Shown here piece by piece: positions 32,545-38,935 of a DNA stretch of 38,935 nt. A program made the translations under genes and the position numbers. Position 1 is the first letter of the stretch. Each line of letters starts with the position of its first letter. The notes beneath the pieces are model-generated. The model was not told the DNA's origin, made no database searches, and saw only the letters and a program-made list of their open reading frames with translations. The stretch is from Acetobacteraceae bacterium. GTDB taxonomy: Bacteria; Pseudomonadota; Alphaproteobacteria; Acetobacterales; Acetobacteraceae. Where the stretch lies: contig JAMXLO010000008.1 of the NCBI GenBank assembly GCA_024280945.1, positions 1 to 38,935 on the forward strand. The letters run 5' to 3'.

Positions 32545-33165
32545 TCATGTCAGCCTGCCGCGCACGATACTGGCAGCGCGCTCGAACGCCTCATCCGGGG
32601 TCAACAGGCTGGTATCTATCAGCACTGCGTCATCCGCCTGCCGCATGTTCGGCCGATCGCGCGTGTCGCGCGCCGACATTTCGGCCTCGACCGTGGCGAG
32701 ATCGGCAGCCATCCCCTTGTCCAGCAGTTCCTGGCACCGCCTACGCGCTCGCTCGGCAAGCGATGCGGTCACGTAAAGCTTTACCTGCGCGTCGGGGAAA
32801 ATGACTGTGCCGATGTCCCTTCCGTCCAGCACCGCCCCCTTCTCGGCAGGAAAGCCACGCTGAAAGTCGAGCAACGCGGCACGCACCGTGGGAATTGCGG
32901 CAACCGCCGCCGCTGCTGCGTCGGCCACAGGGCCGCGCAGATCGCTCCGGCCAAGGTCCGCCTGCCGCAGCGCACGTGCCGCCGCCTCCGCCGCGGCGGC
33001 ATCCGACGGATCCGCCCCGGCGTCCAGGACGCGCCGACCGACCGCGCGATACAGCAAGCCGGTGTCGAGATAAGGCAACGAAAAGCCGGCCGCCAACCGC
33101 CGCGCCAAGGTGCCCTTTCCGGCCGCCGCCGGTCCATCGATGGCGATGACCGGACCGCGCGTCAC
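32545..33165 (-). CDS. cmk: Cytidylate kinase
   Basis: A 206-residue kinase that phosphorylates CMP and dCMP. The P-loop is IAIDGPAAAGKGTLARRL at the very N-terminus, with YLDTGLLYRAV, then LDGRDIGTVIFPDA and KLYVTASLAERARRR. GTG 33165 (VTRGPVIAIDG) gives the normal CMK start. An ATG at 33225, touching the aroA stop as TGATG, would add 20 residues ([14 protein letters not shown] and onward) encoded entirely by a REP-like element, which looks non-native. The aroA-cmk-rpsA order is standard. Confidence 0.95.
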   Translation of the reverse strand: MTRGPVIAIDGPAAAGKGTLARRLAAGFSLPYLDTGLLYRAVGRRVLDAGADPSDAAAAEAAARALRQADLGRSDLRGPVADAAAAAVAAIPTVRAALLDFQRGFPAEKGAVLDGRDIGTVIFPDAQVKLYVTASLAERARRRCQELLDKGMAADLATVEAEMSARDTRDRPNMRQADDAVLIDTSLLTPDEAFERAASIVRGRLT

Positions 33166-33170
33166 GTGTG

Positions 33171-33226
33171 GGTGCGGGCGAGAGCTCGCTCTTCGACCGT
33201 CATCGCCGGCCGCTGCGCCGGCCATC
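33171..33226. repeat. REP-like element in the aroA/cmk gap
   Basis: These 56 bases match 4786-4840 in order and orientation: TGCGGGCG, a GCTCGCT segment, CCGTCAT, then a palindromic G/C arm ending GGCCATC, with a one-base difference in a loop. It fills the space from the aroA stop to the cmk GTG start almost exactly. The last bases of the element overlap the aroA TGA. Confidence 0.75.
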
Positions 33227-34556
33227 AAGCCGGCGCCAGGGCCGCACCGGCACGGTTCATCAATTCGGCAAAGCCCGGGAAGCTCGTATCGATGAATGCC
33301 GCGTCGTCCACGGTCATCGGCTCCTGAGTTGCCACGCCGAGAACCAGCGCGGCCATCGCAATGCGGTGGTCCATCTCCGTTCGAACCAGCCCGCCACCGC
33401 GCAAGGTCGGGCCATCGCCATGCACGATCAAATCGTCGCCTTCGACCTCGACGCGCGCGCCGGCAGCCGCCAGCAAGGCGGCCGTCGCGGCCACACGGTC
33501 ACTTTCCTTGACCCGCAACTCCTTCAGCCCGCGCATGCGGGTGGTTCCGATGGCATGGGCGGCAATCACCGCAAGCACAGGATATTCATCGATCATCGTT
33601 GGTGCCCGCTCCCACGGCACGTCGACACCGCGGAGTTCACCATGCGACACGTCGAGGTCACCGACCGGTTCTCCGCCCTCAACGCGCCGGTTTGCCACCA
33701 CAATGTTGGCGCCCATCTCCGCCAAGGTCGCATAGAAGCCGCAGCGCAGCTCGTTCAGCCCGACCGAGGCAATGGATAGCCGCGAACCGGGAACCAGCAG
33801 CGCCGTCGCCGCAAGGAACGCCGCCGAGGAGGGATCGCCAGGGACCGTCACGTCGGCTGCCCGCAACTCTGGCTGGCCTTGCAGCGTGATGATGCGAGCT
33901 CGCCCGGACGCTTCGACCTGCACGCTGGCGCCGAAGTGGCTGAGCATGTTCTCTGTGTGATCCCGCGTCGCTTCCGGCTCCTCGACGCGAGTGATGCCAG
34001 GCGCATTCAGTCCGCACAGCAATACGGCGGATTTCACCTGCGCCGATGGGACGGGCACCCGGTAATCCAGGGGCAACGCTTCGACCGGACCGCGCATCGC
34101 GAGCGGCAATCGACCGCCCTCGCGTGCGTCGAACCGGGCGCCGCAGGCGGACAACGGGTCGATGACGCGCCGCATCGGCCGCCTGCGCAGGCTGGCATCG
34201 CCGGTCATCACGGCGAAGATCGGATGCGATGCCAGCACCCCGCACAACAGCCGCGCCGCCGTTCCGGAATTGCCCATGTCCAGCACGTCCGCCGGCTCCA
34301 CCAGGCCACCAACGCCGCGGCCGGAAACACGCCATGCGCCGTCCGCATCGCGGGCGACCTCGGCACCGAGAGCGCGCATCGCCGCCGCCGTGCGCAGCAC
34401 GTCCTCCCCTTCCAGCAGCCCGGTGATGCGGGTCTCGCCCACAGCCAGTGCGCCGAACATCAACGCCCGATGGCTGATCGACTTGTCGCCAGGCACGTTC
34501 ACGCGCCCGGTCAGCGGTGCAGCGGCGCGACGGGATGCCATGCGAAAGCTGTCCAT
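33225..34556 (-). CDS. aroA: EPSP synthase
   Basis: 5-enolpyruvylshikimate-3-phosphate synthase of the aromatic amino acid pathway; 443 residues from ATG 34556. Motifs: [37 protein letters not shown], and [12 protein letters not shown] near the C-terminus. The RPM-x-R-V-I-D-P block is typical of the class II enzymes found in many alphaproteobacteria. A later in-frame ATG (MASRRAAAP, 34541) is an alternative start; the frame upstream of MDSF is not conserved. It is first gene of aroA-cmk-rpsA and divergent from the TIGR02300 gene. Confidence 0.96.
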   Translation of the reverse strand: MDSFRMASRRAAAPLTGRVNVPGDKSISHRALMFGALAVGETRITGLLEGEDVLRTAAAMRALGAEVARDADGAWRVSGRGVGGLVEPADVLDMGNSGTAARLLCGVLASHPIFAVMTGDASLRRRPMRRVIDPLSACGARFDAREGGRLPLAMRGPVEALPLDYRVPVPSAQVKSAVLLCGLNAPGITRVEEPEATRDHTENMLSHFGASVQVEASGRARIITLQGQPELRAADVTVPGDPSSAAFLAATALLVPGSRLSIASVGLNELRCGFYATLAEMGANIVVANRRVEGGEPVGDLDVSHGELRGVDVPWERAPTMIDEYPVLAVIAAHAIGTTRMRGLKELRVKESDRVAATAALLAAAGARVEVEGDDLIVHGDGPTLRGGGLVRTEMDHRIAMAALVLGVATQEPMTVDDAAFIDTSFPGFAELMNRAGAALAPA

Positions 34557-34702
34557 GGTCCGGTTGATAGCTGCACCAGGCGGCGTGGAACAAGGTGCGG
34601 CGAACGATGTCGGGCACGGCGCGAACGACAACCATTTGACACTGGCCGGCCGCGGTGGCATGGGCGCCCGTTTTCACACGCCAACCCTGCGAGGCTTACC
34701 GG

Positions 34703-35041
34703 ATGGCGAAGCCTGAACTAGGCACCAAGCGCGTCTGTGTCGCCTGCGGCGCGCGCTTCTATGACCTGACCAAGGTCCCGGCTGCTTGTCCGAAATGCGG
34801 CACCGAACAACCGATCGAACAACCGCGTCCGCGCCGCACCGGCGGCAACGTCGTGGAGGATCGCCGGCCAAAGAAGCCCGTACCTGCCCCCGGCATGGAA
34901 GAGGCCGACATCGAAGTGGAGGGCGTCGAAGAGGAAAGCGAAGAGGACATGATCGAGGATGCCGCGGACCTCGAGGACGATTCCGACACTATCGGCCCGG
35001 ACATCGAGGTGGAACCGGATTCCGACGAGACCGAACGCTGA
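34703..35041 (+). CDS. TIGR02300 family zinc-ribbon protein
   Basis: A 112-residue protein found almost only in alphaproteobacteria next to aroA. It begins MAKPELGTKRVC; two C-x2-C knuckles (CVACG and CPKCG) form a zinc ribbon at residues 12-33. The rest is acidic and disordered (EEESEEDMIEDAADLEDD). The function is unknown; the conserved position beside aroA is the best clue. A TTGACA at 34636-34641 could be a -35 box, but the -10 at the right distance is poor. Confidence 0.92.
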   Translation: MAKPELGTKRVCVACGARFYDLTKVPAACPKCGTEQPIEQPRPRRTGGNVVEDRRPKKPVPAPGMEEADIEVEGVEEESEEDMIEDAADLEDDSDTIGPDIEVEPDSDETER

Positions 35042-35044
35042 TCG

Positions 35045-35240
35045 CTACAACGGCGAGCCGTCCTTCCGCGTGTAGTGCCACCTGCCATCGGCGCCCATCA
35101 CCGCCTTCAGGTCGTTCATCAGGATACGTCCCCTGGTCACCAGGCAAGCGGTCGCCGACTTCCAGGATCACGACGTCGCCGTTGCTGCGATCCTCCCAAT
35201 GGTTTGGAGTGCCCCGGGGCGGATGAACGACATCAGCCAT
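35045..35240 (-). pseudogene. Small conserved-type protein gene with one frameshift
   Basis: ATG 35240 is preceded by an unusually strong AGGAGGAG ribosome site and overlaps the ydcF-like stop by eight bases. The frame reads MADVVHPPRGTPNHWED, then GDVVILEVGDRLPGDQG, and would then lose sense. One base less in the GGGG run at the Gln-Gly codons switches to RILMNDLKAVMGADGRWHY, then TRKDGSPL and TAG 35045-35047. The repaired product is about 64 residues. No known family comes to mind. The uncorrected frame runs on antisense into the TIGR02300 gene, which argues for a frameshift (natural or sequencing). Confidence 0.6.
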
Positions 35241-35754
35241 GGTGGCTCCTCCTGATGCGCGACAGTATCGCAAGCAGACAATCGTACAGCAGCGCCGGGA
35301 CTTCGCGCAGCCATCGGTAGCAGCGGCGCCACCAAAGGGCGGCCGCAGGAACTGTGGGAGGGACAGCTGCACGCGCGGGGATGCCGAGCAGGCGCAGCAG
35401 CAACAGGCAGCGCGGGAGGTGGTACAGGCTGCTCACGGCGAACACCGGCGCGCTGATGCCACACTTGCGAATCAGCGCGGCGACTGCGCGCGCGGACGAC
35501 AGCGTGTCGGTGCCGGTCTCCTCGAGCAGGATGCGAGCCTTTGGTATGCCGCGCCCCTGCAGCAGGGCTGCAATCACTGACGCCTCGGACGGACCATGCC
35601 GCCCAACCGCACCGGTTGGGACGAACAACGGATCGGCGAAGCGAGCGGCAAACACGGCGGCGGCCTCGGCGCGCAGCACCAGACTGGTGCTGGGTCGGCC
35701 ACCCGGACGGACCGCGGCACCGAAGATGACGATAACTGCGTCCGAAGTATTCAG
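35233..35754 (-). CDS. YdcF-like DUF218 protein
   Basis: About 173 residues of the DUF218/YdcF family, which has a Rossmann-like fold and is linked to envelope and polysaccharide functions. The N-terminal strand DAVIVIFGAAVRPGGRPS is essential to the family. It is followed by VPTGAVGRHGPSEASVI, LLEETGTDTLSSARAV and VSSLYHLPRCLLLL. No ATG, GTG or TTG lies before this strand in the open frame. GTG 35679 would delete it. CTG 35754 overlaps the upstream oxidoreductase stop as CTGA and is the most sensible start, though non-standard. It has a C-terminal hydrophobic stretch (ALLYDCLLAIL). Confidence 0.75.
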   Translation of the reverse strand: MNTSDAVIVIFGAAVRPGGRPSTSLVLRAEAAAVFAARFADPLFVPTGAVGRHGPSEASVIAALLQGRGIPKARILLEETGTDTLSSARAVAALIRKCGISAPVFAVSSLYHLPRCLLLLRLLGIPARAAVPPTVPAAALWWRRCYRWLREVPALLYDCLLAILSRIRRSHHG

Positions 35755-36719
35755 CAGGTGATTGAGCGGCCGGTCTCGGCCGAAGTGACCAGCGCCTCGA
35801 ACGCGGTGATGGTCGACAGCATCTGGTCGGTGGTGATCGGATAGGCTTGGCGGCCAGTGACCGTATCGGCGAATGCCTCCAGCTCGAGCCGGACCGAATC
35901 CACCCGATCAAAGCGCAGCATCTGCACCGGCTTGCCGCTGCGGCGAATGATCAATTCGGTATCGCCAATTGCCTCCACCGAACCGGCGCGGCCGAACACA
36001 TGGACGCGCCGGTAATCGGGTGTCGAGCGCAGCGTGGCGAACAGTCCAGTGGCTCCTGCGGTGAAGCTGAACATGGCCGACAGCATGTCGGTGGGATCGG
36101 GTGGCGGCTTGCGTGTCACCAGTTGCGCTGTCACAGCGTGCACCGGGCCCATCAGGTGCACGAATGCATCCAGCACGTGAATCCCCGCACCGGTCATGCC
36201 GCCCGCCGGCGATTCGGCGGCCGAGTGACGCCAGGCGCCGAAGTGGCGCCCGGCATTCTCGTTGCTGGTATGGCCTTCGATATGCATCGGCTCGTCCAGC
36301 TCACCGAGCGCGACGATGCGGTGCATCTCCTGCATGTTGGGCCAAAACCGATGGTTCTCGCCCACCGCCAGCACGACACCGGCACGCTTGCATGCATCGA
36401 TCGCGCGGGCGGCATCCGCTCGGGTCAGGGCCAGCGGCTTTTCGCAGAGCACCGGCTTTCCCGCCTTCGCCACAGCCACGATCTGATCGGCATGCAGTGA
36501 GTGCGGGGTCGCCAGCACCACGGCATCGACCCGGTCATCCGCCAGAAGCGCATCCAGCGAAGATGAAAGCGCCAAGCCGTGGTGTTCGGCGAAGGTGGTG
36601 ACCGGCGTCGTGTCGCGGCAGGCACCGCGTACGAAGCGGAGGTGTTCACTCTTGCCCTGAACCGCTTCGACGATATTCTTGCCCCACCAGCCAAGGCCGA
36701 CGATGCCTGCGTTGATCAT
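35751..36719 (-). CDS. Gfo/Idh/MocA-family oxidoreductase
   Basis: A 322-residue NAD(P)-dependent dehydrogenase. The Rossmann motif is AGIVGLGWWGKN at residues 4-15, C92-EKP-L is the family's catalytic lysine motif, and MTGAGIHVLDAF (H181, D184) is the active-site helix. Members act on sugars, inositols or their derivatives; the substrate is unknown. The ATG overlaps the stop of the substrate-binding protein gene as ATGA, so an imported compound handled by that protein could be the substrate (inference). Confidence 0.9.
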   Translation of the reverse strand: MINAGIVGLGWWGKNIVEAVQGKSEHLRFVRGACRDTTPVTTFAEHHGLALSSSLDALLADDRVDAVVLATPHSLHADQIVAVAKAGKPVLCEKPLALTRADAARAIDACKRAGVVLAVGENHRFWPNMQEMHRIVALGELDEPMHIEGHTSNENAGRHFGAWRHSAAESPAGGMTGAGIHVLDAFVHLMGPVHAVTAQLVTRKPPPDPTDMLSAMFSFTAGATGLFATLRSTPDYRRVHVFGRAGSVEAIGDTELIIRRSGKPVQMLRFDRVDSVRLELEAFADTVTGRQAYPITTDQMLSTITAFEALVTSAETGRSITC

Positions 36720-38299
36720 GTCCGGCGGACATCCCAGAAACTGACGAAACCTTCCGGCACGCCAGTGATGTCTGGGCGGACAGCCGTCGGAAGCTGCGCC
36801 AGGCCCAAGGGATAGTAGGGCACGTTCTCGAACGCCTGAAGTTGGATCTCCTCGCCGATCTTCTTCTGTGCGGCAAGGTCAGGTGCGTTGAACCACGCCT
36901 CCCGAAGCGCCTCGATCTTCGGGTCATCCGGCCAGCCGAACCAAGCTCCCTTGCCATTGCCGCGCAGCGGCAGGTGACTGGCAGGGGTGAAGAAGTCGAG
37001 CCCGGAGAATCCGGTGCAGAACAGGTTCCAGCCGCCTTCCGCCGGCGGCTTGGTCAGCGCGCGCCGCTGCACCACCATGCCCCAGTCAGTCGCCTGGTAG
37101 TCGACGTCCACGCCGACGCGCTTCAGCATATCTGCGGCGACCTCCGCCAGCGGATAGTTCTGCGGTTGGTCGGTGGCGCCCATGAGTACGACCTTCTCGC
37201 CGGCATAGCCCGCGTCATGCAACGCCTTCTTGACCGCGGCGTGGTCACGCTTTCCGGTCAACACCGACAGCCCGGCATCGCTGGCCAGCGGTGAGACGAG
37301 CGGGAAGAAGCCGCAAGGCACCGTCCAGAGCGAGGCGTCCTCCCCCTGCATCGCAATCATGAATTCCCTCTGGTCGATCGCGCCCATCAGAGCACGGCGC
37401 ACCGCCGGCTTGTCGAAGGGCGGATACAGATGGTTCGGCCGCAGCAGGAATGGAAAGCCTGTAGAGTCGGTGAACTCGATTTTGACGTTGGCCTTCCTCA
37501 GCAGCGGCAGAAGGTCGGCGGGAGGGTTCTCCCACCAGTCCATCTCGCCTGCCTGCATCGCCGCCGATTTGGTGGCATAATCCGGCTGAACGTGCCACTG
37601 GACCCGATCGAAGTGCACGATCTTTGGGCCGGCGGTGAAGCTGGATTCGCCATTCTCGCGTGGCTTGTACTTGTCGAAGCGCTCATAGGCGAAAAACGAG
37701 CCCTGCACCCTCTCGTCCACCTTGAAGCGGTATGGCCCGCTGCCGATCACTTCGGTGAATTGTTTGAACGGATCGGTTTCAGCGATGTGCTTCGGCATCA
37801 TTGCGCACATGTTGGAGGCACCGTGACCGAGCGCGTCGGGCAGCAGCGGGAACGTCTGCTTCAGACGGAACACGATCGTCTTGTCATCAGCCGCGGACAA
37901 TTCATCGGTGCGCGCCATCAGTGCCTGGCCGAATGCGTCACGCGCACCCCAGCGTTTGATCGAGGCGACACAGTCGCTTGCCAACACCTTCTCGCCGTTG
38001 TGGAAAACGAGCCCCTCGCGCAAGGTGAGCTTCCAGGTCTTGCCTTCGTTCTCGATGACATGGCCCGCGACCATCTGCGGTGTGCACTTGAAGCCGAACT
38101 GCTTGCCCGTCTGCCCGTACAGCGTGTCGTACACCATGTAGCCGTGGTTGCGCGTCACGTATGCCGTGGTCCAGACCGGATCGAGCACCGCAAGGTCCGA
38201 CTGCGGGATGAATTTCAGCACTCGCTTGTTCTGTGCTTGCACCACCGCGGGCAACGCCAGGGTAGCAGCCGAAGCCGTGAGGAAAGTACGTCTCCGCAT
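36716..38299 (-). CDS. ABC transporter substrate-binding protein, family 5 (DppA/OppA-like)
   Basis: A 527-residue periplasmic solute-binding protein. The signal sequence RRRTFLTASAATLALPAVVQAQ carries a twin-arginine-like motif. The mature part shows the family's YDTLYGQTGK, then WKLTLREGLVFHNGEKVLASD, and later GSGPYRFK. Ligands may be peptides, glutathione or other compounds. ATG 38299 follows GGGAGAC. No permease or ATPase genes are in the window, so either they lie elsewhere or this is an orphan receptor. It is divergent from the PhyH gene. Confidence 0.92.
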   Translation of the reverse strand: MRRRTFLTASAATLALPAVVQAQNKRVLKFIPQSDLAVLDPVWTTAYVTRNHGYMVYDTLYGQTGKQFGFKCTPQMVAGHVIENEGKTWKLTLREGLVFHNGEKVLASDCVASIKRWGARDAFGQALMARTDELSAADDKTIVFRLKQTFPLLPDALGHGASNMCAMMPKHIAETDPFKQFTEVIGSGPYRFKVDERVQGSFFAYERFDKYKPRENGESSFTAGPKIVHFDRVQWHVQPDYATKSAAMQAGEMDWWENPPADLLPLLRKANVKIEFTDSTGFPFLLRPNHLYPPFDKPAVRRALMGAIDQREFMIAMQGEDASLWTVPCGFFPLVSPLASDAGLSVLTGKRDHAAVKKALHDAGYAGEKVVLMGATDQPQNYPLAEVAADMLKRVGVDVDYQATDWGMVVQRRALTKPPAEGGWNLFCTGFSGLDFFTPASHLPLRGNGKGAWFGWPDDPKIEALREAWFNAPDLAAQKKIGEEIQLQAFENVPYYPLGLAQLPTAVRPDITGVPEGFVSFWDVRRT

Positions 38300-38396
38300 C
38301 GTCAAGTCTCCCAGATTTTGTTGTTGTTTCCTCCCAGACTTGCGGGAGATGGTGGCGCGGGATTACAGCATTTGTCCATATGCTCAGGATGTTCCC

Positions 38397-38935
38397 ATGA
38401 AATCGCTCACTGAAGCTGCCGTACGGCACTACCGCGATCTCGGCTATTACGCCCCGGTCCCCGTCCTCTCAGGCGCCGAAGCCGATGGGCTACGCCGCAG
38501 ACTTGAAGCTTTCGAGGCGAGCGGCACGGGCATGCAAGGCGGGGTGCGGCACAAGCCACATCTGCTGTTCACCTGGCTCAGCGATCTGATCCGCCATCCA
38601 CGCATTCTCGACGCAGTGGAGGATATCGTCGGCCCTGACATCCTGTGCTGGGGCACATCGTTCTTTATCAAAGAACCGCGTAATCCCAGTTATGTCTCGT
38701 GGCACCAGGATTCCACCTACTGGGGTCTCGAGCCTCCCGACATTATCACCGCCTGGGTGGCGTTCACTGACAGTGTCGCGGCAAATGGTGCGATGCGCGT
38801 CATTCCGGAGACGCACAAGCTGGACCAGGTGCCGCACCGCGACACCTTCGCCGCCGAAAACCTGTTGTCACGCGGCCAGGAGATCCAGGTCGATGTCGAT
38901 GAGCGCAAGGCGGTGATGCTGGAGCTCGCTGCGGG
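38397..38935 (+). CDS. Phytanoyl-CoA dioxygenase family protein (partial)
   Basis: The gene runs off the right end; 179 codons are visible from ATG 38397 (AGGA ribosome site eight bases upstream). The Fe(II)/2-oxoglutarate-dependent dioxygenase motif H-x-D is H103-Q-D105 in SWHQDSTYWGL, with ITAWVAFTDSVAANGAMRVI and PETHK after it, typical of PhyH proteins. The second histidine lies beyond the end. Substrate unknown. It shares a 97-base divergent region with the substrate-binding protein gene. Confidence 0.9.
   Translation, partial: MKSLTEAAVRHYRDLGYYAPVPVLSGAEADGLRRRLEAFEASGTGMQGGVRHKPHLLFTWLSDLIRHPRILDAVEDIVGPDILCWGTSFFIKEPRNPSYVSWHQDSTYWGLEPPDIITAWVAFTDSVAANGAMRVIPETHKLDQVPHRDTFAAENLLSRGQEIQVDVDERKAVMLELAA

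Noticed and set aside
34557-34702. Possible tRNA in the aroA/TIGR02300 gap, where some alphaproteobacteria have one
   Set aside because: No T-arm consensus or acceptor stem is found.

Overview
The window is high-GC, densely packed chromosomal DNA from an alphaproteobacterium. The evidence is a fused ispDF, a TIGR02300 zinc-ribbon gene beside aroA-cmk-rpsA-ihfB, an NDUFS4-like complex I subunit, PhaR, and the acpXL cluster for lipid A very-long-chain fatty acid. The overall character suggests Rhodospirillales (possibly Acetobacteraceae-like); that placement is inference. I see no rRNA, tRNA, CRISPR array, intact insertion sequence or prophage.

Layout. 1-3.9 kb: the end of an OmpR-type response regulator, an RraA-like aldolase, an HU protein overlapped by an MFS transporter, then (minus strand) an NDUFS4-like subunit and a VOC protein. 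3.9-6.9 kb (minus): lepB-rnc-era, with a REP-like element between rnc and era, and a frameshifted small secreted-protein gene upstream of lepB. 6.9-13.3 kb (minus): acpXL-fabZXL-fabF2XL-fabF1XL-fabG-like-(doxX remnant)-Zn dehydrogenase-lpxXL. This is the rhizobial order for building and attaching the long acyl chain of lipid A, with an extra reductase and a doxX fragment inserted. 13.4-14.9 kb (minus): ispDF and a WxPGxW lipoprotein.

15-19.3 kb (plus): an FHA-SpoIIE phosphatase, a Pht5/NMT1-like protein, and a hybrid histidine kinase whose three-helix N-terminus aligns without gaps to the ethylene-binding domain of plant ETR1. All copper/ethylene-site residues that can be checked are kept. 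19.4-25.5 kb (minus): hyuA-hyuB-cupin-mqo. 25.5-28 kb (plus): a secreted TPR protein and phaR. 28.3-34.6 kb (minus): aroA-cmk-rpsA-sppA-ihfB-lapA-trpF, the house-keeping core. 34.7 kb to the end: TIGR02300 (plus), a frameshifted small gene, a YdcF-like DUF218 protein, a Gfo/Idh/MocA oxidoreductase and a family 5 substrate-binding protein (minus), and a partial PhyH dioxygenase (plus).

Genes are often joined by NTGA stop/start overlaps: three ATGA, one GTGA, and three CTGA at which the downstream gene lacks a standard start codon at its expected N-terminus. Two small genes carry single-base indels in G/C homopolymers; these may be real decay or sequence error. Two copies of one REP-like palindromic element sit in intercistronic gaps (rnc/era and aroA/cmk).
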